Below are positions 25,701 through 35,791 of a stretch of 64,000 nucleotides of DNA, one piece after another. The position numbers and the translations under genes are program-made. The number at the start of each line of letters is the position of its first letter. The first letter of the stretch is position 1. The notes under the pieces are model-generated. The model saw only the letters and a list, made by a program, of their open reading frames with translations, did no database searches and was not told the DNA's origin. Source of the DNA: Rickettsia endosymbiont of Culicoides impunctatus (lineage in GTDB: Bacteria; Pseudomonadota; Alphaproteobacteria; Rickettsiales; Rickettsiaceae); contig CP084573.1 of NCBI GenBank assembly GCA_020410785.1, positions 682,001-746,000 of the forward strand, written 5' to 3'.

Positions 25701-28700
25701 CTATTTTTTTACAGTGGCTTTAGTTAAATCTGCATTTTTTAACAAAGGATTTGCTTTAACTTCTTCTTTTATATCACCAACAACTTTTATCTTATCTAAA
25801 TTTATTGTTTTTTCTGGATGCTTTTTGTTATATTCCTGAATTGCTGGCAGAAGTGTAATTAAAGTACTGCCATCAACGGTAACCCCTTCAAAGTCTATAT
25901 GTTCTTTAAAAATAGCTTTCTTAAAAGAACATCCTTTAAGTACCGCACCTTTAATCGAACATTTGCCTAATGTTACCTTATTAAAGTTAAATCCTTCAAC
26001 TTCGAAATTATCTAGGTTCATATCAACGGTCTCAAAAGACAATCCTCTTAAATCTTTATTACTTAAGGAATAATCCAGTATCGGTGAATATTCATTAGAT
26101 AGACGAGCTTGTTGACTATACTGATAAGCCCGCTCTTGAAAAATTTTAGACAAATCTCTTTTGTCATTTGGTTTAAGATTAGGCAAAATATCTGTTATCA
26201 TCTTGCTCATTTCTTCACCAATTACTTTTCCACGTGTTGAATTAGACACAAAATGCTTTTGAAAATTATGCTTCAAAATATTAGCGACAGCTCCTACAGC
26301 TAAAGTTAGAACTCTTTTATCAAATAATAAGCCCATCAATGGACGAACCATTGCCCCATATTCTTTTTTACTATATGCAGTAGTTATTGCTCCTAGCTCT
26401 TTAGAATGATTCCCTAATACCTTAACAACTGCTTCACCTTTCAGTTTTAGTTTTTTACCCATCTTGGTTTCATTAAGAAATTTCTCAACCACAGGACCGA
26501 GATCTTTAGCATGTTTTATTAAAAGATCGGGAATTTCCTTCTGTAAAACCTTTTTGACATTAGGATTATCTTTATTAAATTTAATAAGAGAATCGACTAA
26601 TTTACTAACCTTTTCTGATTGTTCAGATTTAGGTGCGTTCATAATATCTTTAGTTTGCTCAATGATTAGCCTTAAACCATCTTTGTCTTTTAAACAATTT
26701 TCAGTAAGCTCTGTTACTATCGGCAAGACATCAACAATAAACGGAATAGTTGCGGCTGTTGCATCATATACAAACTTAGGGTTCAAACCATAAAATCGTA
26801 AATTTTGTTGAACTTCTGGTTTATCCAAAAACTCTAGAATATTTCCTTTATTTTTAACAAAATATTGCGGTAGAGTATGTTTTAAGTCATAAGATAGACT
26901 TTGAACAACCTTATCAATATTATCCACAATAGACGATACCATAGCTTTTTGCGTTAGTATTATTTCTTCTTTTCTGTCAGAAGATAAATTTCCACCACCA
27001 GTCAACAGCTCTAAAGCAAGGTCTTGATGCTTCATATACAACTCATAGATTCCAACCACTTTAGGAGCATGAACTAATATTGTGCTACTTGCATTAATTG
27101 CCAGTGATATAGTATCGTCAAAAAACTCTTTTGACACGAATCTAGTAAATTTATCGTCTAAAATGTACTCAGCAATTTGGGTAATTTCTTTTTGATTAAC
27201 TGGACTGCGTAAAAACTCAACTAAGTCTTTCTTGACCACTGCTACCACTTGAGGACTAACAAATATTTCCAAAGCATTTTTTATGATATTATGTCCTGAT
27301 TTCTTATCAGGAATTATAAGATTCTTACAAATTTCTTGTACTTTTTTGTTTGATTCTCCTTCTAACACCCCACTTACTAAATTTACTGATAACGGCACTA
27401 TTCTTCTAATAAAATCTTTATCTACTTCATCAAGTATATTAGTACCAACTTTCTTCTTGCCAACAGTAGGATTTAATACAGCCTTTAAAACTGGCAATAC
27501 AGAATATTGGGCTATAATATCTTTCAAAAGATTAGATTGTTCTTCAGTCAAACTAGTAACATATCTATCAAGTACTGTACCAGCACCCTTGATCAAATGA
27601 GATGCATACTCCACTTGTTCTGTTCGTAATTTTTGTCTTGCTTCAACTAGCAACTCACCACTTGATAATTTTGAACTCACTTCTTGAAATTTAAGGAAAT
27701 TTGCATACATATCTTTTACATCAGGCATATTCATAACAGTTGAAGGTAATGCATTAATAGCATCAAAAAAAAACGCTCCAGCCTCTTTTAACAGACCTAC
27801 AACAATATTCGGTGAATTATCTTTTTTCCGTTGCAATTCTACCTGCTCAAGTATTATTTGCTGTTCTTGGAGCTTCTGCGGGGTAATTTCTTGACCATTT
27901 TGAATAAATTTGCCTTGTAAATCACGCAAATCGCTACCGATAATATTAGTATCAACATCGATTATCGCTTTAGCCATATTAGCCTCAGCTAATTTGGCTG
28001 CCCGTAAATTAACTCCTTCTAACCTAACCTTTTCGGCTTGAACTTTTTCCAATATTGCTTTTTGTAGGTTTGATCTTGTAAGATCAGCATTGGTAAAATT
28101 TACCTCAGTAAAATCGGCTTGCTGAGCTTCCATACGTCTTATTATACTATCCGAAAAATCAGCCTTCTTGGCATGAACTTTTGTTAGTGTACTATAACTT
28201 AAATTAATTCCGTGGGCTTTGGCTCCTTCTAAAACAGCTTCGGTTAAATTAGCACATGTTATGTTAACATCTTCTAAAATCGCATTCCTAAAATTTGCCT
28301 TTTGGGCATTCACACTGTCCATATTAGTTCGAATAAAATTCACCCCTTCAGCATTAATCTTTGTTAAAATAGCTTCTTCTAAATTTGCCCCACCCAATTT
28401 GACAAAACTATCTAACTCAGCTTCTGATAAATCTATACCTTTTCCTTCTATACCGTTTAGTATAGTGTTTTTAAATTGTGCTTTATGTGCCTTAGCTTTA
28501 CTTATTAAAGCATTCGATAAATCACTATCTATAACTTTACACTCCATTAAAATGGCCTGCTCTAATATTGTATGCTGCATTTGTACTTTTCGTAAATCTG
28601 CTGAGATTAAAGAAATACCCTCTAAATTTGCATGATTAAATGTTGAATTAGTAAATTTTGCACGATCCCAGTTACCATTTTTTATATTCGCATAATCAAA

Positions 28701-29993
28701 ATTAGAGTCGCTTATCAAAACTTCCTGACCATTAGAACTAGACATAAAAGCATGAACAAACTGGCTCTGATCAGTGATCGTTGATTTACTTAGATTACTG
28801 TTAAAGAAATTTGCGTTATCTGCTTTAACTCCAACAAAATTAGCCGCTACCAGCTCCGCACCTTCAAAGCTTGCTTCACTAACATCAGTACCATTAAACA
28901 CGCATCCGGATAAAACGGAACCGGAGAAAACAGCCCCTCGCAAATCCGCTCCTGAAAAATCTAAGCCAGATAAATCCACCCTATCATGCCATTCATTATT
29001 AGTAGAAGTATCAACTCTACTTGAACAATCTGCAATAATTCTTGCTCCTGCCTTTATCTGCGATTGCTCTAATTTGCTTTTAGCAAAATCATTTAAACTT
29101 AAATCTTTATCAGCCTTTCTCCTCTCTAAATATTTCTCTATATCCTCTCGAGCTAGACGTACATATTGAGTTTCTTGATCCCGCTGTTCTTTAGTTGACC
29201 CTAGTACATAAGCTGGATCAAAAATACAGCTCTCACTGCCAAAAATATTTTGAAAAGTTTTATGCATTACATTATCTTTTCTAGGAAATATTTTTTGCTC
29301 AACCATTAGCTTCAACTCTTTTACCAATCTGTCATATTGCTTATTACCAGTTGCACGCCCCCCAATTGCCCATGCTGTTTCTTTATATCCTAAATTTGCA
29401 TGTGCATCACTTACTTCTTTTGTCTTACTATTTATAAGTTCCTTCTGCTCTTTTTGGCGAACTAAATCACTTTTTATATCAGCATATTTTCTGCCTAAAG
29501 AAGAGGTCGTACTGAATTTTATTCCTTCAATATCATGCTCCTTACCCATTTGAGAATATCCCTTATAACCGTCAGAGAACTGACAATTAGCAAGATCAGC
29601 TCCTCTAAAATCTACATTTCTTAGAATAGTATTTTCGAAATAAGCCTGATTAAAATCAACATCGCAAAATACCGCATCAGCTAAATTACATCCTCTAAAA
29701 GTAGTATTTTTAAATATACAACCAGTAAAATCTCCTCCACTTAGATCGGTTATAGTATCAGTTATATTATCAGATACACCAAAAATCATATTAGACAAAT
29801 CCGCCGCTACCACTACATTCTTATCAGAAAAATATATGTTCTTTAAATATTGGTTAAGACTCAAACTTCCCTTAAGGTCGTCTGCCAAAGCTGCATGCTG
29901 AGCTGCAATATATTTCCCTATATCCTCAATAGTAGGGCGATATTTCTCAATTTTAACAGCAATATTATCAAAAACAGATTTTTCTTTTACCAT
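25701..29993 (-). CDS. giant pentapeptide-repeat protein, candidate effector
   Basis: The 1430-residue protein has a first pentapeptide block (about 65-150: DLSGGDFTGCIFKNTTFRGC), a charged helical spacer (150-335), a long second block of A(D/N)LxX repeats (about 340-690: VDLSGLDFSGADLRGAVFSG), a large helical domain without repeats (about 700-1280) and a third short block (about 1290-1400). Pentapeptide repeats fold as a right-handed square beta-helix and serve as protein-binding surfaces, as in Legionella and Orientia effectors. No signal peptide or membrane anchor is seen. ATG 29993 is preferred over GTG 30002 because AGGAG lies 9 bases before it. It starts 43 bases after sucB on the same strand and may be co-transcribed. 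The function is unknown. Confidence 0.85.
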   Translation of the reverse strand: MVKEKSVFDNIAVKIEKYRPTIEDIGKYIAAQHAALADDLKGSLSLNQYLKNIYFSDKNVVVAADLSNMIFGVSDNITDTITDLSGGDFTGCIFKNTTFRGCNLADAVFCDVDFNQAYFENTILRNVDFRGADLANCQFSDGYKGYSQMGKEHDIEGIKFSTTSSLGRKYADIKSDLVRQKEQKELINSKTKEVSDAHANLGYKETAWAIGGRATGNKQYDRLVKELKLMVEQKIFPRKDNVMHKTFQNIFGSESCIFDPAYVLGSTKEQRDQETQYVRLAREDIEKYLERRKADKDLSLNDFAKSKLEQSQIKAGARIIADCSSRVDTSTNNEWHDRVDLSGLDFSGADLRGAVFSGSVLSGCVFNGTDVSEASFEGAELVAANFVGVKADNANFFNSNLSKSTITDQSQFVHAFMSSSNGQEVLISDSNFDYANIKNGNWDRAKFTNSTFNHANLEGISLISADLRKVQMQHTILEQAILMECKVIDSDLSNALISKAKAHKAQFKNTILNGIEGKGIDLSEAELDSFVKLGGANLEEAILTKINAEGVNFIRTNMDSVNAQKANFRNAILEDVNITCANLTEAVLEGAKAHGINLSYSTLTKVHAKKADFSDSIIRRMEAQQADFTEVNFTNADLTRSNLQKAILEKVQAEKVRLEGVNLRAAKLAEANMAKAIIDVDTNIIGSDLRDLQGKFIQNGQEITPQKLQEQQIILEQVELQRKKDNSPNIVVGLLKEAGAFFFDAINALPSTVMNMPDVKDMYANFLKFQEVSSKLSSGELLVEARQKLRTEQVEYASHLIKGAGTVLDRYVTSLTEEQSNLLKDIIAQYSVLPVLKAVLNPTVGKKKVGTNILDEVDKDFIRRIVPLSVNLVSGVLEGESNKKVQEICKNLIIPDKKSGHNIIKNALEIFVSPQVVAVVKKDLVEFLRSPVNQKEITQIAEYILDDKFTRFVSKEFFDDTISLAINASSTILVHAPKVVGIYELYMKHQDLALELLTGGGNLSSDRKEEIILTQKAMVSSIVDNIDKVVQSLSYDLKHTLPQYFVKNKGNILEFLDKPEVQQNLRFYGLNPKFVYDATAATIPFIVDVLPIVTELTENCLKDKDGLRLIIEQTKDIMNAPKSEQSEKVSKLVDSLIKFNKDNPNVKKVLQKEIPDLLIKHAKDLGPVVEKFLNETKMGKKLKLKGEAVVKVLGNHSKELGAITTAYSKKEYGAMVRPLMGLLFDKRVLTLAVGAVANILKHNFQKHFVSNSTRGKVIGEEMSKMITDILPNLKPNDKRDLSKIFQERAYQYSQQARLSNEYSPILDYSLSNKDLRGLSFETVDMNLDNFEVEGFNFNKVTLGKCSIKGAVLKGCSFKKAIFKEHIDFEGVTVDGSTLITLLPAIQEYNKKHPEKTINLDKIKVVGDIKEEVKANPLLKNADLTKATVKK

Positions 29994-30035
29994 AACTTCC
30001 ACTCCTAATTACTTTTGTGCTTACCATACTATAAC

Positions 30036-31229
30036 TTAGAGATTTAATAACAAACGATCTGGATTTTCAATTAATTCCTTGATTTTCACAAGAAAAGTAA
30101 CAGCTTCCTTACCATCAATAATACGATGATCATAAGATAAAGCTACATACATCATCGGACGTATTTCTATTTTGCCATTAACCACTACCGGTCTTTCTTC
30201 AGTCTTATGAAGACCTAAAATACCTGATTGAGGAGGATTAATAATAGGGGTTGATAATAATGAGCCATAAACACCACCATTGGAAATAGTAAAAGTTCCT
30301 CCTGATAAATCAGACATCGATAACTTTCCTTCTCTAGCCTTTTTACCCAGACCGGCAATTTCTTTCTCAATACCAGCAAAACTCAATTTGTCAGCCTGCC
30401 TGACTATTGGTACTACTAACCCCTGCTCTGTTCCTACTGCCACCCCAATATCGTAATAATTCTTATACAGAATCTCATCCCCTTCTATTTCAGCATTTAC
30501 CGAAGCTACTACTTTCAGAGCTTCAATAGTAGCTTTTACAAAGAATGACATAAACCCCAGCTTAACACCATGCTTCTTCTCGAACTCTTCACGATACTGC
30601 ATACGCAAATTAATAACTTTCAACATATCAATTTCATTAAAAGTTGTTAAAATAGCTGCGGTATTTTGTGATTGTTTCAAACGATCTGCAATAGTCTTAC
30701 GAAGTCGCGACATTCTAACGCGTTCTACCGCCCCTGCATTTGCCAATGCAATATTGCTCACAGGTGATTCAGTTGCCTGTATAGATGAAGTTGTTGTTGG
30801 ACTATTTATAAATCCTAATACATCTCCCTTAGTTACCCTACCCTCTCTACCAGTACCTTTTATGTCATCTAAGGACAGTTTATTTTCACTCACTAATCTT
30901 CGTACAGAAGGTGGGGAAGCAATGCTGTTTATATTTGCAGGTTGTTGTACCTCTTTACCTGACGTGCTAGGTAAAGCTACAGCAGAAACTGCTCCTTCGG
31001 TAATTTGCCCAATGCTATCACCGACAGATACCGTATCTCCCTCATTCTTAAATATTTTGCTTATTACCCCAGATGAAACTGCATTTACTTCCAACGTAAC
31101 TTTTTCTGTTTCAAGCTCTAAAAGTAGCTCATCCACTTTAACCACATCTCCTTGTTTTTTATGCCACTTGGCAATAGTAGCCTCTGATACTGACTCTCCA
31201 AGGGATGGAACTGTAATTTCAATAGTCAT
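30036..31229 (-). CDS. sucB: dihydrolipoyllysine succinyltransferase, E2 of the 2-oxoglutarate dehydrogenase complex
   Basis: The 397-residue E2 has an N-terminal lipoyl domain with the lipoylated Lys in [11 protein letters not shown] (near 43), an E3-binding domain ([20 protein letters not shown], about 107-145) and the catalytic domain with the His-Asp motif [14 protein letters not shown] near residue 370. It transfers succinyl groups to CoA in the TCA cycle, feeding the SucCD enzyme encoded at 10.9-14.2 kb. sucA, usually directly upstream, is absent: the upstream sequence is a P2 repeat and a divergent candidate effector gene. GGAG before ATG supports the start. Confidence 0.97.
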   Translation of the reverse strand: MTIEITVPSLGESVSEATIAKWHKKQGDVVKVDELLLELETEKVTLEVNAVSSGVISKIFKNEGDTVSVGDSIGQITEGAVSAVALPSTSGKEVQQPANINSIASPPSVRRLVSENKLSLDDIKGTGREGRVTKGDVLGFINSPTTTSSIQATESPVSNIALANAGAVERVRMSRLRKTIADRLKQSQNTAAILTTFNEIDMLKVINLRMQYREEFEKKHGVKLGFMSFFVKATIEALKVVASVNAEIEGDEILYKNYYDIGVAVGTEQGLVVPIVRQADKLSFAGIEKEIAGLGKKAREGKLSMSDLSGGTFTISNGGVYGSLLSTPIINPPQSGILGLHKTEERPVVVNGKIEIRPMMYVALSYDHRIIDGKEAVTFLVKIKELIENPDRLLLNL

Positions 31230-31366
31230 ATTATTTTATTCTCCAATTATATTCTACATTATACTATATATTATCTTCCCCACTAATAGCAAAAATTGTT
31301 TTAGCACTCAAATGATGTTAAAAACATCTATTTTTTGCAGTCATTTTAGTATACTATTATTTTATT

Positions 31367-31474
31367 TATACTCAAATGATTTGGAGAATGGGGACAATAA
31401 ACAAGGGGTGAGCGAACCGAACGTACATGAACACAAATATTTGCGAAACCAATTCTTCAAAGCAAAAGAGTATA
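31367..31474. repeat. P2 palindromic repeat, left of the candidate effector gene
   Basis: It begins TATACTCAAATGATTTGGAG, continues AACAAGGGGTGAGCGAAC and ends CCAATTCTTCAAAGCAAAAG AGTATA. It is an inverted relative of the copy at 32293-32420, so the gene at 31503-32288 lies between opposing copies. Confidence 0.8.
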
Positions 31475-31502
31475 CCACTAAGTAATATATTATAGGAATG
31501 CA

Positions 31503-32288
31503 ATGAAAGATCGGAAAGAAATTGAGCCATATATGGCATATAAGCCTACTCAGGTATATAATGTCTTGAAAAATTTATCTAAAAGACAAGGATATAAACT
31601 ATCAGCAGAGACATATGAAAATCCGGGAAATCCTGAAAATAAAATCAATTATTATCTTACAAAGGACAATAATTATATCACTACCCCATCTCATGATGCT
31701 CAAAAAGGTAGTCCACTTACAACAACTGCAGCCCCATTAAAGGATACACTTGGAGTATTAAACCAAGATACTAATTGGAAGAGAGCAATAATTCCTATTT
31801 GTCAGTCTAACAAATATTTTCTTGGATTGTTGACAAGAAAACACTTCACATATTTAGAGTTGAATAAAGATAACGCTGGGAATATAACATCTCATCATCA
31901 TGATTCCAAAGGATGGCTTAGTCGTTTTTATCCACTAAAACCAATTAGAAATTTACTAGAAGAAACATTTGGAAAAGATAGAGTTACCTTTAAATCATCA
32001 TATCTAGGTCATCAAAAAATAGCTGATAATATAAATTGCGGTCGATTCATCCTGTCTTATATAAAAGACATTATTACTTCGGGTTCTATTAAAAATAAAA
32101 TAAATCCTCAAACTCAAACAAATTTATTTAGTGATTTTGACACAACAATTAACAACCCACCTAGCAATTCACCTAAGGAGGAAAAGATTTCACCTAAAAC
32201 TAAAGTTCCAACACCATCTCCTCCCAATATGGTAGACCGCGTATCTCGCATTAGTAAAAAACCTAATAGTTCAGCAAGAACACATTAA
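31503..32288 (+). CDS. uncharacterised protein with CE-clan cysteine-protease-like features
   Basis: The 261-residue protein is of unknown family. The middle part has a strand (KYFLGLLTRKHFTYLELN), then HHHDSKGW, then a helix (PIRNLLEETFG) and GHQKIADNINCGRFILSYIK. This order, Asp-Ser after a strand and Gln before an xCG helix, resembles Ulp1/C48-type deubiquitinase-like proteases. However, the position expected for the catalytic His (before FLGLL) reads N-K-Y, so it may be inactive or the similarity may be false. The tail (195-261) is rich in Pro, Ser and Lys. The gene is bracketed by inverted P2 repeats and could be host-directed cargo. The start has only a weak AGGAA site. Confidence 0.5.
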   Translation: MKDRKEIEPYMAYKPTQVYNVLKNLSKRQGYKLSAETYENPGNPENKINYYLTKDNNYITTPSHDAQKGSPLTTTAAPLKDTLGVLNQDTNWKRAIIPICQSNKYFLGLLTRKHFTYLELNKDNAGNITSHHHDSKGWLSRFYPLKPIRNLLEETFGKDRVTFKSSYLGHQKIADNINCGRFILSYIKDIITSGSIKNKINPQTQTNLFSDFDTTINNPPSNSPKEEKISPKTKVPTPSPPNMVDRVSRISKKPNSSARTH

Positions 32289-32292
32289 CTGG

Positions 32293-32420
32293 TATACTCT
32301 TCTGCTTTGAAGAATTGGCTCCGTAAAACTTCGGGGCATTCGCGTACTCACGTAGGTTTACTACGCTCCGCTCGCTCACCCCTTGTTTTGCGTTCCAATT
32401 CTTCAAATCAATTGACTATA
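32293..32420. repeat. P2 palindromic repeat, right of the candidate effector gene
   Basis: TATACTCTTCTGCTTTGAAG at the left and the complement of TATAGTCAATTGATTTGAAG at the right. Its right end runs into nrdB: the TGA stop of nrdB (32408-32410) lies within the repeat. Confidence 0.8.
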
Positions 32421-33400
32421 GCACTCCTCCTACCATCCATATCAGCAAATACCTCTTCCCACGATCCAACAGTTGCAGCTTTGGTATATTCGGTTACCCT
32501 TGCTTCAAAGAAATTAGTATGCTCCATACCGTTTAAGATTTCATCAAGCCAAGGCAACGGATTATTATCAATTAAATAAATTTCTTTAAGTCCAAGCTGC
32601 ATTAATCGGCGATCAGCAATATAACGAATATATTGTTTTACTTCTCTAGCGGTTAACCCTTCAATACCACCAACTTCAAATGCTAGTTCAATAAAGGCAT
32701 CTTCAAAATGGACAATAGTAGCACAAGCTTCATACAGACGACCACGAACTTCCTCAGTCCATACTTCAGGATTTTCCCTAATAAAAGTTTTAAATAACAT
32801 AATGATTGAATCAGTATGTAACGTCTCATCCCTTACTGACCAACTAATGATTTGCCCCATACCTTTCATTTTATTAAAACGAGGAAAATTAAGCAAAATA
32901 GCAAATGAAGCAAATAGCTGTAATCCTTCAGTAAATGCCCCAAATACTGCTAAAGTTGTAGCAATATCTTCTTTTGTTTCTACCCCAAAACGTTGCATAT
33001 AGTCGTATTTATCTTTCATTTCTCTATATTTAAGAAATGCTGAATATTCAGTTTCTGGCATACCTACAGTATCAAGCAAATGAGAATAAGCCGCAATATG
33101 AATTGTTTCCATATTAGAAAATGCTGATAACATCATCAGTACTTCCGTTGGCTTAAATACCCTGGAGTAATGTTTCATATAGCAATTATTTACTTCAATA
33201 TCAGCTTGAGTAAAGAAACGAAATATTTGAGTTAATAGATGTTTTTCTCCAGGAGTTAAATTATATTTCCAATCTTTTATATCATCAGCTAGCGGCACTT
33301 CTTCTGGTAACCAATGAATTCGTTGTTGAATATGCCAAGCTTCATAAGCCCATGGGTAAGAAAACGGTTTATAGATTGGACTAGCATCAAGTAAAGACAT
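32408..33400 (-). CDS. nrdB: ribonucleotide reductase class I, beta subunit
   Basis: The 330-residue R2 subunit carries the di-iron tyrosyl radical. The iron/radical motif METIHIAAYSHL gives Glu, His and the radical Tyr (ExxHxxxY), and SVRDETLHTDS gives the second ExxH pair. ATG 33400 (MSLLDASPIYKPFSYPWAYE) is preferred over an upstream frame extension because AAGGAA precedes it. The last residues SAIVN and the TGA stop are supplied by a P2 repeat, so the natural C-terminus, which normally binds NrdA, may be altered. nrdA is upstream in the same direction. Confidence 0.95.
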   Translation of the reverse strand: MSLLDASPIYKPFSYPWAYEAWHIQQRIHWLPEEVPLADDIKDWKYNLTPGEKHLLTQIFRFFTQADIEVNNCYMKHYSRVFKPTEVLMMLSAFSNMETIHIAAYSHLLDTVGMPETEYSAFLKYREMKDKYDYMQRFGVETKEDIATTLAVFGAFTEGLQLFASFAILLNFPRFNKMKGMGQIISWSVRDETLHTDSIIMLFKTFIRENPEVWTEEVRGRLYEACATIVHFEDAFIELAFEVGGIEGLTAREVKQYIRYIADRRLMQLGLKEIYLIDNNPLPWLDEILNGMEHTNFFEARVTEYTKAATVGSWEEVFADMDGRRSAIVN

Positions 33401-33474
33401 ATTATATTTCCTTTTTTTTAAGTTTATTTGACTTTTAATTATACACCTCATTGCTAGGGGGGCTTTGCAACACC

Positions 33475-33621
33475 GTCATTGCGAGGAGCTACTTTAGTAG
33501 CGACGAAACAATCTATATGACAAGCTTCATGGATTGCCACGCTCACATACGTTCGCTCGCAATGACGTACCTATTAATTCGTCATTGCGAGAAGTGCGTA
33601 AACACGACGGAGCAATCCATA
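33475..33621. repeat. two P4 repeats between nrdA and nrdB
   Basis: A complete P4 hairpin (GTCATTGCGAGGAGCTACTT ... GCTCGCAATGAC, 33475-33566) is followed by a half copy (33581-33621). They lie in the 245-base gap between nrdA and nrdB and could form strong hairpins in the transcript. Confidence 0.75.
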
Positions 33622-33645
33622 TGACAAGCCTAGATAAATCAAAAA

Positions 33646-35475
33646 TTATTGACAGGCTAAACACTCATCATATTTAGAAGACTCTTCTTCTTGTTTTTTC
33701 TTATTAGCTATTTCAATATCTTTAAAATCTACTTTCTTGACATCGTGTGATACTTTATCGGGTCTTTGAATTGAGGTTGATCTACAATAATATAAACTCT
33801 TTACTCCTTTTTTCCAGGCTCTAAAATGGATATTATTTAAGTACATCTTACTTACATTACCTGCTAAGAAAAGATTTAGAGATTGAGATTGCGAAATATG
33901 TGGCGTCCTATCTGCTGCTAAATCAATAAGCCAATTTTGATCAATCTCATGTGCCGTTTTAAAAACCTCTTTTTCATGAGCAGATAAAAAAGTTAAATGT
34001 TGAACCGAGCCTTCATGCGTGGCAATTGATGACCAAACTTGATCATTATTAAAGCCTTTGCTACTTAATAATTTTTCTAAATATTTGTTACGTACATTAA
34101 AAGATCCGGTAAGAGTCTTTTGAATAAAACTATTAGCAGCAAATGGTTCAATTCCAGGCGAACTATTACCAGCAATAATTGAGATTGATGCTGTGGGAGC
34201 AATAGCTGTTTTATTACTAAAACGCTCTTTACTACCTACTTCATCTGCATCAGGACAAGCCCCACGTTCATCAGATAAAATTACGGAAGCTCTATCAACT
34301 TCTTTATGAATATGTTCAAATATTTGGTTATTCCAAACCTTTGCCATTACCGATTCTACCGGTACATCCTTTAATTGTAAGAATGAGTGAAAACCCATAA
34401 CCCCTAACCCTACGCTACGTTCACGCATGGCTGAATATTTTGCTCGCTCCATGGTGTTTGGGGCTTTAGTGATAAAATCTTCAAGCACATTATCTAGAAA
34501 ACGCATGGCGGTAGGAATAAACTCTGGATCATTTTGCCAATCATCAAAATATTCTAAATTTACCGAAGATAGGCAACAAACAGCAGTTCTCGCTTTACCC
34601 AAATGATCAATACCAGTTGGTAAAGTAATCTCACTACAAAGATTTGAAGTTTTTACCTGTAGCCCAAGTTTTTTATGATGTTCAGGAATATATTTATTGA
34701 TAGTATCAATAAATATTATGTAAGGTTCTCCAGTTTCTATTCTAGTAGTTAATAACTTCACCCATATCTCTCTTGCCTTAACTACCCGTACAACTTTTTT
34801 AGTATCAGGGCTAATTAAAGAAAAATCCTCATCATTTTCTACTGCTCGCATAAAGGCATCTGTTACAGCTATACCATGATGAATGTTCAAAGCTTTACGA
34901 TTAGTATCACCACCTGTATGACGTCTTAAATCAATAAATTCCTCAATTTCTGGATGGTCAATTGGTAAGTATATAGCAGCACTACCACGTCTAATTGATC
35001 CTTGGGAAATAGCTAAGGTCATAGAATCCACAACTTTGACAAATGGAATAATGCCAGAAGAAGTGCCTTTGCCTTTAATTTCCTCATTAATCGAACGAAC
35101 GTTGCCCCAGTAGCTTCCTATACCACCACCACGCGAGGCTAACCAAACATTCTCCGTCCAAAGGTCTACAATACCTTCTAAACTATCATCTGTTTCATTC
35201 AAAAAACAAGAAATAGGCATCCCTCTATCAGTTCCACCATTACTAAGAACTGGAGTGGCTGGCATAAACCACAGCTTGCTTATATACTCATATAATTGCT
35301 GGGCATGTTGGGTATTATCAGCATAGTAGCTAGCAACTCTAGCGAATAAATCCTGAAAATCCTCTCCGGCTAATAAGTACCTATCCTTTAGGACGGCTTT
35401 ACCAAAATTAGTCAATAAATTATCTCGTTTCTTGTCAATTTCTATAGGAAATTTAGTATTTGCTTGCGTTGTCAT
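33646..35475 (-). CDS. nrdA: ribonucleotide reductase class I, alpha subunit
   Basis: The 609-residue catalytic subunit makes deoxynucleoside diphosphates. Active-site cysteine context SNLCSEITLP, the radical-transfer tyrosines in KSLYYCRST and the C-terminal redox pair ECLACQ are visible. It lacks the N-terminal ATP-cone of the E. coli enzyme, which accounts for its shorter length and suggests no dATP overall-activity control; short forms of this kind occur in Rickettsia. It precedes nrdB, separated by P4 hairpins. Confidence 0.96.
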   Translation of the reverse strand: MTTQANTKFPIEIDKKRDNLLTNFGKAVLKDRYLLAGEDFQDLFARVASYYADNTQHAQQLYEYISKLWFMPATPVLSNGGTDRGMPISCFLNETDDSLEGIVDLWTENVWLASRGGGIGSYWGNVRSINEEIKGKGTSSGIIPFVKVVDSMTLAISQGSIRRGSAAIYLPIDHPEIEEFIDLRRHTGGDTNRKALNIHHGIAVTDAFMRAVENDEDFSLISPDTKKVVRVVKAREIWVKLLTTRIETGEPYIIFIDTINKYIPEHHKKLGLQVKTSNLCSEITLPTGIDHLGKARTAVCCLSSVNLEYFDDWQNDPEFIPTAMRFLDNVLEDFITKAPNTMERAKYSAMRERSVGLGVMGFHSFLQLKDVPVESVMAKVWNNQIFEHIHKEVDRASVILSDERGACPDADEVGSKERFSNKTAIAPTASISIIAGNSSPGIEPFAANSFIQKTLTGSFNVRNKYLEKLLSSKGFNNDQVWSSIATHEGSVQHLTFLSAHEKEVFKTAHEIDQNWLIDLAADRTPHISQSQSLNLFLAGNVSKMYLNNIHFRAWKKGVKSLYYCRSTSIQRPDKVSHDVKKVDFKDIEIANKKKQEEESSKYDECLACQ

Positions 35476-35586
35476 GTTGTATTTCTTAGTTTTTGAATTA
35501 AGTTGTGATTATAACTGAATTTGATTATAATAAATGAAAAAAATCTAAATTATAGCAGATTTTTATTTTAACACTAAATACAAGGT

Positions 35587-35729
35587 GTCATTGCGAGAAG
35601 GCGTGAGCCAAGAAGCAACCTAACCTCACAACCGTCATTGCGAGGAGCTACTTTAGTAGCATTGAAGCAATCCATTCATGATCATTTTTGGATTGCCGCG
35701 TTGCCGCAAAGCGGCTCTGAGCCATGACG
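35587..35729. repeat. P4 repeats upstream of nrdA
   Basis: A half copy (35587-35620) and a longer copy (35634-35729; GTCATTGCGAGGAGCTACTT, ATTTTTGGATTGCCGCGTTG, GCCATGACGTC). The 316-base gap before the VapC remnant contains nothing else recognisable. Confidence 0.7.
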
Positions 35730-35791
35730 TCTTGATTTTTCAGTCTACTATCCATCATATATGCTCAACATATTGGTCTTAAGTAATTGAC

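Noticed and set aside
33401..33451. Longer nrdB start adding 17 residues
   Set aside because: The extension is not conserved-looking and the ribosome binding site fits ATG 33400.
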